A stretch of DNA of 64,000 bases from UBA5018 sp044375975 (GTDB taxonomy: Bacteria > Cyanobacteriota > Cyanobacteriia > PCC-6307 > Cyanobiaceae). Under the pieces are notes generated by a model. It was not told the origin of the DNA and did no database searches. It saw only the letters and a program-made list of their open reading frames with translations. Numbering within the stretch: the stretch's first letter is position 1; each line of letters begins with the position of its first letter. The DNA is taken from the NCBI GenBank assembly GCA_044375975.1, contig JBILLQ010000005.1:1-64000 (forward strand). The letters are read 5' to 3'. Position numbers and translations under genes: made by a program. Positions 57,468 through 64,000 of the stretch are shown piece after piece.

Positions 57468-57594
57468 GGTGCACTTTGGATAGCTGGTGCCCTTTGGATT
57501 ATCGGTGCACTTTGGATAGCCAGTGCACTTTTGGATTGCCGCTGCCCCTGGAATTACCTGTGCACTTTGGATAGCTGGTGCCCTTTGGATTGCC
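57468..57594. repeat. 18-bp tandem array, 7 units
   Basis: Units such as GGTGCACTTTGGATAGCT and GGTGCCCTTTGGATTATC start at 57468, 57486, 57504, 57522 (19 bp), 57541, 57559 and 57577. Two sub-types alternate: GCACTTTGGATAGC and GCCCTTTGGATTRYC. Non-coding as far as I can tell; it could read G-A-L-W-I-A hexapeptides but no start and frame continue. Confidence 0.9.
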
Positions 57595-57637
57595 GGTGGC
57601 TTTTTGTATTCGCTGGGCCCTTTATCGGCGGTGCCCT

Positions 57638-58591
57638 TTATTCGCTTCGCTTTGGCGATGATGATCTGCTCAGATCGGGCTGCATTAGCAGTGCCCAGGT
57701 GCCCAGGGCGCAGGGGATTGCCAGGGTGGCTATGCGCAGGATCAAGGTGGCGGCCAGGGCCTGGGAGCGCTGGGCGCCGTAGGCCATGGCCAGGCCGATG
57801 GCGGTTGCTTCACTGGTCCCAAGGCCGGCGGGCAGCAGCGACAGCACGCCGCCCAGGCCCGTGGCAGTGCGCACCACGGCGGTTTGCTCCAGGGCCAGCG
57901 GTGAGCCCAGGGCGCCATAGAGCCCCATCAACAGGGTCGCTTCCCCCAGCCAGGCCCCAGCCGCCAGCAGGGTGCCCACCAGCAGGGGCCAGGGTCTCAT
58001 CAGTTGGCGCATCCGCCCCATCGACAGCAGCCCCTCCCGCAGCAAGCGGATCAGCCCATGCCAGCGCCGCTGTAGGGGCAGCCGCTCCAGGCGGCGCTCC
58101 AGCTTGGCGAGTAGCAGTGGATGGGTGAGCAGCCAGCCGCCGACTCCCAGCACCGTCAGGCCCGCCAGCACCACCACCCCTACCTTCTGGCCCAGGCCCC
58201 AGCTCAGCACCAGCAGGGCGCTGGCCAAGTCGGTGAGTCGCTCGGCCAGGGTGATGCCAACTCCCACCTGCAGGGCAAAGCCGTGGCGGCGCTGCAGCCA
58301 TAGGCCCCGCAGGGCTTCCCCGCTGCGGCCGGGGGCGGCGATCAGGGCCAGGCCGGCCCCATAGATGCGGGCACTGGCCGGCCAGGGCAGACCACAGCCC
58401 AGTTGCCGCAGGTAGAACTGCCAGCGCTGAAACAGCAGCAGGTGGCTACTCAGGGCCACGGTCACCGCCAACAGCCACCACCAGGCGGGCAGGCGGCTGA
58501 GGCTGGTGCTGAGATCCTGGATGCCAAAGGCCAACCCGAGGCCCAGGTAGATGGCCAGGGCGGCCACCAGGGCCAGCAGCCACTTGCTCAT
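57638..58591 (-). CDS. UPF0104 / lysylphosphatidylglycerol-synthase-TM-type flippase-like protein
   Basis: 317 residues, about eight TM helices (for example 4-24, 38-56, 72-90, 115-157, 200-220, 240-260, 275-300). GRSGEALRGLWLQRRHGFALQVGVGITLAERLTDL (about 88-122) and the late LSLLPAGLGTSEATAIGLA (about 255-273) are hallmarks of UPF0104/YbhN-like proteins, suspected lipid or polyprenyl-sugar flippases. It lies ten bases downstream of the fused methyltransferase-glycosyltransferase and presumably handles its lipid-linked product. Confidence 0.85.
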   Translation of the reverse strand: MSKWLLALVAALAIYLGLGLAFGIQDLSTSLSRLPAWWWLLAVTVALSSHLLLFQRWQFYLRQLGCGLPWPASARIYGAGLALIAAPGRSGEALRGLWLQRRHGFALQVGVGITLAERLTDLASALLVLSWGLGQKVGVVVLAGLTVLGVGGWLLTHPLLLAKLERRLERLPLQRRWHGLIRLLREGLLSMGRMRQLMRPWPLLVGTLLAAGAWLGEATLLMGLYGALGSPLALEQTAVVRTATGLGGVLSLLPAGLGTSEATAIGLAMAYGAQRSQALAATLILRIATLAIPCALGTWALLMQPDLSRSSSPKRSE

Positions 58592-58601
58592 GCTCTAGCC
58601 C

Positions 58602-60059
58602 TCATGGAATGAACCGCAGCTTGCGGGCGGCGTAGAGGCACATCTGGGCCAGAATCAGGCCTTCCTTCACATGGGCGATATTGGAATTGCCATAGCTGCG
58701 TTCCTGATAGCGCACCGGTACTTCCACGATCTTGAGATTCAGTTTGCTGGCGCCAAACAGCAGATCAAAATCGCCAAAGGGATCGAAATCGCCGAAGTAG
58801 CGGCGCCCTGCCTTTAGCTGCTCGTAGTCGGCTTTCCAGATCACCTTGGTGCCGCAGAGGGTGTCCTTGAGCCGCTGGCGCAGCAGCCAGGAAAACGCCG
58901 CCGCAAAAAAGCGGTTGGCGGCCGTGTTCAGCGGCGGCATGGCGGCATGGCTGCGGGGATAAACCAGTCGGCAGCCATTGACGAATTCGCCGCGCCCCTC
59001 CGCCATCGCCTGCACGAAGCGGGGCAGATCCTCCGGTCGCACAGTTAGATCGGCGTCGAGGATGATCAGGATCTCGCCGCTGGCCTGCTCGAAGCCCAGC
59101 CACACCGCATCGGCCTTGCCCTTGCCGCTCTGGCGCAACCGCTTCAGCTGCAACGGCCCTGAGTAGTTGGCGCAAACCTGTTCAATTCGGGCCCAGGTGT
59201 GATCGCTGGAATGGCCCTCCACGAAGATCACCTCGGTGCTGCGGCCCAGGGGCGGCAGTCGCTCGATCGCCGCGGCGATGTTGCCGGCTTCGTTGCGGGC
59301 CGGGATCACCACGCTGACGCTGGGCTGGCGCTGCCGCTGCTGCGCCGGCCGGGCCACCAGCCAGTGGGTGAGCCCCAACTGTTCGAGTCCCGGCAATTGG
59401 CTGAGCCAGCGGTTGGCCAGGGGGGTGAGCAGGGGAATCGAGCGCGGCAGCAGGCAGCGGTGGCCGCCCTTGAGCACTTCCCAGCCGGCCAGATCCAGCA
59501 GGTTGGTTACGTCCCGGGGGGTGAGCCAGCTCTCCGGTGGCTGGGGCTGGCGCTGGCCGATACCCTCGGCGGCCTTGAGCAGCGGTTGCCACAACCAGTT
59601 GTGAAAACTGATCACAAGCCGCGTGCGCGGATGACAAAAAGCCTCCAGCCGCTCCAGCACCCCCTGCACGTCCTGAAGGGTGTTGAGGGTGTTGGTGAGC
59701 AGGATTACATCGAAGGGCTCGCTCTCCTCGATTGAGGCGGGGCTGATCGTTTCGGCGTCGGCGCAGACGATGCGCAGCTGCGGATGGCGCTGGCGGGCGG
59801 CTTCTGCCACCTGTGGATCCAGCTCCACCCCCACCCCATGGCCGGGATGCACGCTGGCCAGCAGATCCCCGAGGCCACAGCCGATCTCCAGCACCCGTAG
59901 CCCCTCGGCCACCAGCAACCGGTGCAAGCGCATCAGGTCGTCGTAGTACACCCGGTTGCGCTGGCGGAAGCGCTCGATGCAGGTGGTAGTCAAGCCAGGT
60001 GGCTTCAAGTTCACGATTGCTTTGGCTTGCAAGGTTACACGCAGGCATTTATTGTCCAC
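58602..60059 (-). CDS. Fused SAM methyltransferase and GT2 glycosyltransferase
   Basis: 485 residues. Residues about 35-215 are a class I methyltransferase: LRVLEIGCGLGDLLASV (54-70), GVELDPQVAEAA, then DVILLTNTLNTLQD. Residues about 247-485 are a GT2 fold like dolichyl- or undecaprenyl-phosphate sugar transferases: SVVIPARNEAGNI (about 248-260), EGHSSDHTW, ILDADLTVRPEDL (DxD, about 333-345), LCGTKVIWKADYE and PVRYQERSYGNSNI. The sugar is unknown. GTG 60059 gives a tail of about 35 residues; GTG 60014 is an alternative. Acts with the flippase-like neighbour. Confidence 0.88.
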   Translation of the reverse strand: MDNKCLRVTLQAKAIVNLKPPGLTTTCIERFRQRNRVYYDDLMRLHRLLVAEGLRVLEIGCGLGDLLASVHPGHGVGVELDPQVAEAARQRHPQLRIVCADAETISPASIEESEPFDVILLTNTLNTLQDVQGVLERLEAFCHPRTRLVISFHNWLWQPLLKAAEGIGQRQPQPPESWLTPRDVTNLLDLAGWEVLKGGHRCLLPRSIPLLTPLANRWLSQLPGLEQLGLTHWLVARPAQQRQRQPSVSVVIPARNEAGNIAAAIERLPPLGRSTEVIFVEGHSSDHTWARIEQVCANYSGPLQLKRLRQSGKGKADAVWLGFEQASGEILIILDADLTVRPEDLPRFVQAMAEGRGEFVNGCRLVYPRSHAAMPPLNTAANRFFAAAFSWLLRQRLKDTLCGTKVIWKADYEQLKAGRRYFGDFDPFGDFDLLFGASKLNLKIVEVPVRYQERSYGNSNIAHVKEGLILAQMCLYAARKLRFIP

Positions 60060-60195
60060 CTCGCCGGATATTGGTTTCCCCGACTGCTGTCAAGGCTTTT
60101 CGCCAATACAGAAAACTTTAGCCCCCTGTTGCCTTTTGGTTGATCTGATGGCGCATTTTTTTACTGCTTTTGGGGAATCTTGGAGGAGTCGACGC

Positions 60196-61803
60196 ATGGG
60201 GATTGGCTATCAACTGTTGTTGTGGCTGGTTTGCCTCTTGCCATTGCTTTTTGCCGTCCTGGATTCATGGGAATTTCCATGGTACGGGAATCCGGATCAA
60301 GATCTTGTTTTTCTTCGAGACGGGTTGCGGCTTTGGAAAGGTATTTATCCCGGCTATGGAGATCATCCAGGGCTTGTTCAAATGATGGTTGTGCGCTGGT
60401 CTATAGATATCTTGTCCCCCTGGCTATTTCTTGATCATTCCCGCACTGTCGTCGAGGGGGCAGCCTTTGTTGATCGCCATTGGCAGCTGGTGTTTGTGGT
60501 AGCCAAGCTGCTCAATGTTTTCTTGATGTCTTTTTTATTGCTTGCATGCTCTCTATTGTGGGTTCGCTGGCTGGGTAGTGGTGGCGCGATCACCTGGGCT
60601 TTGTTGTGCGCGCTGTCGCTGGCCGCCATGGTTGAGGTATACCAGCTTAGGAATGAGTTTTATTCTTCGTTTTTTGCTTTGGTTGCGATGCTGTTGGCCG
60701 TAGGGGTATTGGCGCATTCGCTGGAGGAGGTAAAGGTCTCAGGGCGATTATCGGTAATTAGGCTTTTGCCCTGGGTGTTTTACTCCTGGCTATGTTTCGG
60801 ATTTGTTTTGCTATCGATGTTGGCTAAGGTGCAGGTATTGCCGGCTTTGCTGGCGTTTCTACTAGCGTTTCCCCTGGTGGGGGTTGGTAGGATTAGTATT
60901 GGTTGGTTTAAGCGTTTTTATTGCTTGCTACTGCTGTTGGAATTATGTTTACTCACCCTGCTAATGGGTTACGGCTCTGATTTGCAGGTGAACTGGCTGC
61001 AGGCGGCGATGGTTTTGCTGGCCATGCTTTCTCCGGCTGCTGTAGTGATGACCTGCATTGTCACTAGGCGCGGCCTCGTCTTTGCTCAGAAGCTGTTTTT
61101 ATTGCTGCTTTCAGCGGCTGGCGTGGTTTGTTTGGCTGACTATGGATTTGGTTACGCGGCCAAGGTGGGCTGGATCCAGTTGGTGCTCAATCCTCTCAGT
61201 GCCCGCTCCTATGCCGTCGCCAGCTCGGATTGCCAAGCTGGCACTGTCACTTGCGTCCTTAGGGCGGGGTTTAAGGGAATTATTTATCTTTTTGAGCGCT
61301 CAATTGATGGCATGGTATTGGCAGGAATTTTGTTGGTCGCTGTTTTGGTAGTTTTGTTGCTAATGGCTGTAGTTGAAATTTATCGCCTCTATCGCCTCGA
61401 GGGTAATGGAGCGGATGCGGATGCTCGCTCCTTGGTTGTATCGGTGGCCTGTGTGCTTATCTTGCTTGCCTTTGGCATGGCATTTATGGCGGGACAGCGG
61501 TGGGCCGTTGACCACTATCTTCCTTATCAGCAGCCTTTTTTGTTTGCCGGATTGTTGCTGTTGGCCCAGCCTGCTGTCTGGGGCAGGGGCTTTTGGATCG
61601 CCTGTATTCTGGTGATTGCCATATCTGTACTGTTGATGTATTTGCGTTACCCCGGGGCGTCGCGACTCACATATGTCAAGCATTCGTTGCCTTTTCAATC
61701 GACCGGCGTGAAGGATGGATCTCTCTGCGCGGCCCAGCATGCCGGGCCTGAGTGGCGCAACTCTTCGCTCTGGGGAGTTTGCAATGGCTTCGCAATTGAT
61801 TGA
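60196..61803 (+). CDS. Multi-TM protein, possible GT-C-type glycosyltransferase
   Basis: 535 residues from ATG 60196, chosen because GGAGGA (60182-60187) is ideally spaced; ATG 60148 is in frame but has none. About 11 TM helices. After TM1 comes an acidic loop NPDQDLVFLRDGLRLWKG (about 32-49) with aspartates where GT-C enzymes place catalytic residues, then PGYGDHPGLVQM. No conserved family is certain. Codon use is AT-richer than in the flanking genes, suggesting transfer. Divergent from the fused transferase and convergent with the next gene. Confidence 0.65.
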   Translation: MGIGYQLLLWLVCLLPLLFAVLDSWEFPWYGNPDQDLVFLRDGLRLWKGIYPGYGDHPGLVQMMVVRWSIDILSPWLFLDHSRTVVEGAAFVDRHWQLVFVVAKLLNVFLMSFLLLACSLLWVRWLGSGGAITWALLCALSLAAMVEVYQLRNEFYSSFFALVAMLLAVGVLAHSLEEVKVSGRLSVIRLLPWVFYSWLCFGFVLLSMLAKVQVLPALLAFLLAFPLVGVGRISIGWFKRFYCLLLLLELCLLTLLMGYGSDLQVNWLQAAMVLLAMLSPAAVVMTCIVTRRGLVFAQKLFLLLLSAAGVVCLADYGFGYAAKVGWIQLVLNPLSARSYAVASSDCQAGTVTCVLRAGFKGIIYLFERSIDGMVLAGILLVAVLVVLLLMAVVEIYRLYRLEGNGADADARSLVVSVACVLILLAFGMAFMAGQRWAVDHYLPYQQPFLFAGLLLLAQPAVWGRGFWIACILVIAISVLLMYLRYPGASRLTYVKHSLPFQSTGVKDGSLCAAQHAGPEWRNSSLWGVCNGFAID

Positions 61804-61848
61804 TTAATTGATTAATTGGAGGAGCGGTTGGGCCCCGGGCTGGGGTGG

Positions 61849-64000
61849 TTAATTAATTAGCTCCTGCAAGTTGCCGGTCATGGCGGCCTGGACTTTTTTG
61901 AGTGTCTTTGCGGGGCCGTTGCTTGGCGAGAGTCTTGAGGCTGTGGCGATGGGTTCTGCGGCCGCCCAGGGCTTGAATCGGTAGAGCTGCACGAAGCCCA
62001 GGCCCAGCTGGGCGTTGGCATTGGCGGGATCGAGTTGGACGATGCGGCTGAGGCTCAAGGCGGCGGCATCGGCCTGGCGCTGCAGGGCCTGGGCTAGCGC
62101 CAGGGGGTAGAGCAGATCGAGGTTGGTGGGATCCCGCCGTAGCCGGGCCTGCAAAATCGCCTCGCCATCTACCAGATACACCTGCTCGGGGTCCTGTTGG
62201 TTGATGCGGCCCACCCGGGCGAATAGCTTATCCAGCTGGCCCTGCTTAAGTAACTGGCCCAGCTCCAGCAGTTGATCGATGCGGTTGGGCATCGCCGGCC
62301 CCTCAACAGGGTTTGGGGCTGCCGGTGTAGTGGCTCCTGGGTTTGGCCCCTTAGCTGTGGCTTGCCTGGTGGCGGGTGTGAATTTGATCAGCCGGGATTG
62401 GAGCGGAATCCGCTGGCCACTGGCCAGCAGCAGGCTGGCCTGGAATTGGGCTGGCAGGGGCTGCTTGCTGGCCAGCCGTTCGCTGATCGCCAGGCAGCCG
62501 CTGGGCTGGTCGGGGCGCAGCAGGCCCTGGCCGACGCCCCGGTCGTGGCCGTCGAGCAGCAACCTCGATCCCCGCAGCAGCCGAGCCGGCGCCACCAGCC
62601 GGGTCACAAGCACCCCATCGCCGCCAGCGCCGCCCCCCTGGTCGAGCAGCTCCAGCAGCGGCTGCCCTTCGGCGGCACAGGGGGCCGGTGCCACCGCCAG
62701 GCTCAATTGGCGCCGCCGGTACAGCTCGGCGCCGCTGCCATCGGGCAGGGCCCAGCGGCCGGCGGCGATGAATGCGGGCGAGCGCCTCACCAGTTGGCTG
62801 AGCTTGGCCTGGCGCTCGTCGCTCATCACCCCCTGGTCGCCGCCCTTGAGCAGAAACCATTCGAAGCCGGCCAGGTCTTCTTCCAGATGCTCCAGCGGCG
62901 CCAGCGTCTGGCGGGCGGCCACCCGGAACTGCTGGCGGCGGCCTTCCGCCTCCAGGTTGAAGGCGTTGAGAAATTCGCTGTCTGGCAGCACCGCCAGGGT
63001 GGAGAGCTGTTGGGGGCTCTGGCGGCGGATCGTGGCCACGATCTCCTCCAGCGGCCACGGCTGTTTCCCCTGGGGGGACGGCTGTTTCCCTTGGGGAGAT
63101 GGCTGTTGCCCCTGGGGGGCATGGCTGGGGAAGGCGGTGAGGTTGGCGCCGATGCCGAACTGACAGGCCAACAGGCCGCTGATGCCCACCAGCACGATCG
63201 CCCCCCGCCAATAGCGCCGCCAGGGGCCCGAACCTCTCTTGGCACCGCTGTTGGCACCGCTGCTGGCTCCAACGGCGCTCACCAGCCAGGCCAGCAGCAG
63301 CAGCAGCTGGGGCAGCAGCGGCAGCACGAAGCGGAAGTCTTTGGTGCTCATCAGGCTGGCCAGCAGCAGGCCCCCCAGGGGGAAGCTCAGCCACCAGGCC
63401 AGGCGCCAGCGCGCCTCAGCGCTGGCCGGCGGCCGGGTCCCCTGGCGCCTTAGCCAGCTGTTTCGCGGTAAACCGCCCTGCAGCCTGCCGCCCTGCAGCC
63501 AGCCAGCCAGCAGCCAGCCGGCCAGCACCAGCCCCACCAGGCTGGCGCCGGCCATGGCGGGCAGCAGCTTGGGGTAGTAGAGCCAGCCGGCCAGGCTGGT
63601 GGGCTCCAGCCCCTCCTGGTAGAGCACCCCCCAGCGGCGGGCATTGTTCACCGTGCTCACAATTGTGAGCCAGTTCTGGCCGATCCAGCCGCCGGCCACC
63701 AGCCAGGCCAGCCAGGCGGCCAGCAGCCCCTGGGCGGCCAGCCACCAGCGGCCCCGCAGCAGCTGCTGGGCCGCCCGTAGAGCCAGTGCCGCCAGGGGCA
63801 GCCAGAGCAGCAGCAGGCCGGTGGGACGGGTGAGCAGCAGCGCCCCCAGGGCCAGGCCGCAGCAGCCGCTGGCCAGCCAGGCTCGCCGCCAGCTGCGGCC
63901 CGGTGTGGGGCCCGTTGCACCTACACCCAGGTGCCGCCAGCTGAGCAGGGTCCAGCAGGCCGCCAGCACGGCGGTGAGGCTGAAATCAATTAGATAGTCG
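61849..64000 (-). CDS. Membrane glycosyltransferase-like protein with TPR-like C-terminus (partial)
   Basis: Open to the window edge, so its start is missing; at least 717 residues. The visible N-terminal part is a polytopic GT39-like membrane region (LALGALLLTRPTGLLLLWLP, GWIGQNWLTIVSTVNNARRWGVLYQEG, LMSTKDFRFVLPLLPQLLLLLAW), then a soluble domain, a Pro/Ala linker, and a C-terminal TPR-like helical stretch (ADAAALSLSRIVQLDPANANAQLGLGF). A QGKQPSP heptapeptide repeat (21-bp DNA repeat, 63059-63121) interrupts it. It likely transfers sugar from a polyprenyl phosphate to lipid or protein. Confidence 0.75.
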   Translation of the reverse strand, partial: DYLIDFSLTAVLAACWTLLSWRHLGVGATGPTPGRSWRRAWLASGCCGLALGALLLTRPTGLLLLWLPLAALALRAAQQLLRGRWWLAAQGLLAAWLAWLVAGGWIGQNWLTIVSTVNNARRWGVLYQEGLEPTSLAGWLYYPKLLPAMAGASLVGLVLAGWLLAGWLQGGRLQGGLPRNSWLRRQGTRPPASAEARWRLAWWLSFPLGGLLLASLMSTKDFRFVLPLLPQLLLLLAWLVSAVGASSGANSGAKRGSGPWRRYWRGAIVLVGISGLLACQFGIGANLTAFPSHAPQGQQPSPQGKQPSPQGKQPWPLEEIVATIRRQSPQQLSTLAVLPDSEFLNAFNLEAEGRRQQFRVAARQTLAPLEHLEEDLAGFEWFLLKGGDQGVMSDERQAKLSQLVRRSPAFIAAGRWALPDGSGAELYRRRQLSLAVAPAPCAAEGQPLLELLDQGGGAGGDGVLVTRLVAPARLLRGSRLLLDGHDRGVGQGLLRPDQPSGCLAISERLASKQPLPAQFQASLLLASGQRIPLQSRLIKFTPATRQATAKGPNPGATTPAAPNPVEGPAMPNRIDQLLELGQLLKQGQLDKLFARVGRINQQDPEQVYLVDGEAILQARLRRDPTNLDLLYPLALAQALQRQADAAALSLSRIVQLDPANANAQLGLGFVQLYRFKPWAAAEPIATASRLSPSNGPAKTLKKVQAAMTGNLQELIN
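63059..63121. repeat. 21-bp tandem repeat in the glycosyltransferase-like gene
   Basis: Three units start at 63059, 63080 and 63101. In-frame, encoding seven-residue Gln/Pro/Ser/Gly units just after a predicted TM helix. Confidence 0.85.

Noticed and set aside
57059..57637. psbC expected after psbD
   Set aside because: No frame with CP43 sequence is found on either strand; the region holds terminators, a small ORF and repeats.

Overview
The window looks like a chromosomal segment of a GC-rich unicellular alpha-type cyanobacterium, most likely a freshwater Synechococcus/Cyanobium-like picocyanobacterium. This is inferred from the gene content: psbD, chlM, ycf3, ycf34, RpaA and RpaB, the crtP-crtB pair, plastoquinone-type NDH-1 genes including ndhM, and cyanobacteria-specific DUF3172 and DUF3352 proteins. 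Base and codon use across most of the window is strongly GC-rich. The first 4.7 kb and the gene at 60.2-61.8 kb are visibly AT-richer.

Positions 1-4.7 kb are an accessory island. It holds an unidentified two-TM protein, decayed ORFs, a strong 22-bp inverted repeat, a broken tyrosine recombinase whose remaining blocks look like an integron integrase, an attI-like core site and a well-formed attC-like hairpin. The attC separates a DUF2971 gene from a compact unit of three stop-start-overlapping ORFs that ends in a HEPN-domain protein. I read this as a decayed integron with one complete cassette and one further cassette whose attC is missing. The HEPN unit is the best candidate for an undescribed toxin-antitoxin or defence module.

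Positions 4.8-26.7 kb are housekeeping: a 3-hydroxyisobutyrate dehydrogenase-like enzyme, chlM, nagA, purE, an AI-2E-type permease, cysC, SUI1, trpB, hrcA, a rhodanese, a DUF3352 protein, sixA and gltA. These are followed by the ndhA-I-G-E operon, nadK, a CYTH protein, a PedR-like regulator divergent from metF, a sugar nucleotidyltransferase, scpA and lapA. Positions 26.8-36.5 kb hold ndhD, ndhF, a NnrU/Z-ISO family gene, a RbcR-type LysR regulator, DUF3172-ndhM, and crtP-crtB. Three NDH-1 loci and three carotenoid-related genes therefore lie within 20 kb.

Positions 36.6-49.2 kb hold an unidentified protein, an alpha/beta hydrolase, an RRM protein, the tRNA nucleotidyltransferase divergent from ycf34-tsaB-ydcF, the tightly packed lipid operon rpaB-plsX-fabH-fabD-plsC, radA and ycf3. 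Positions 49.2-57.1 kb hold a copper ATPase, tmk, holB, rpaA, tRNA-Asn, an ABC ATPase, a small conserved protein and a psbD not followed by psbC.

Downstream of psbD lies a separate compact unit: a promoter-like box, a leader whose hairpin covers a strong Shine-Dalgarno, a 17-codon ORF and a 17-bp terminator stem. An 18-bp x 7 tandem array follows. Positions 57.6-64 kb hold a UPF0104 flippase-like protein, a methyltransferase-GT2 fusion, an AT-rich multi-TM protein and a truncated membrane glycosyltransferase-like protein with TPR-like repeats, probably a surface glycan locus.

A recurring feature is that many spacers, and some coding regions, carry short tandem repeats whose unit differs at each locus (7, 9, 14, 15, 17, 18, 21 and 30 bp). 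All functions are assigned by reading motifs and by recall of families; no database search was run.
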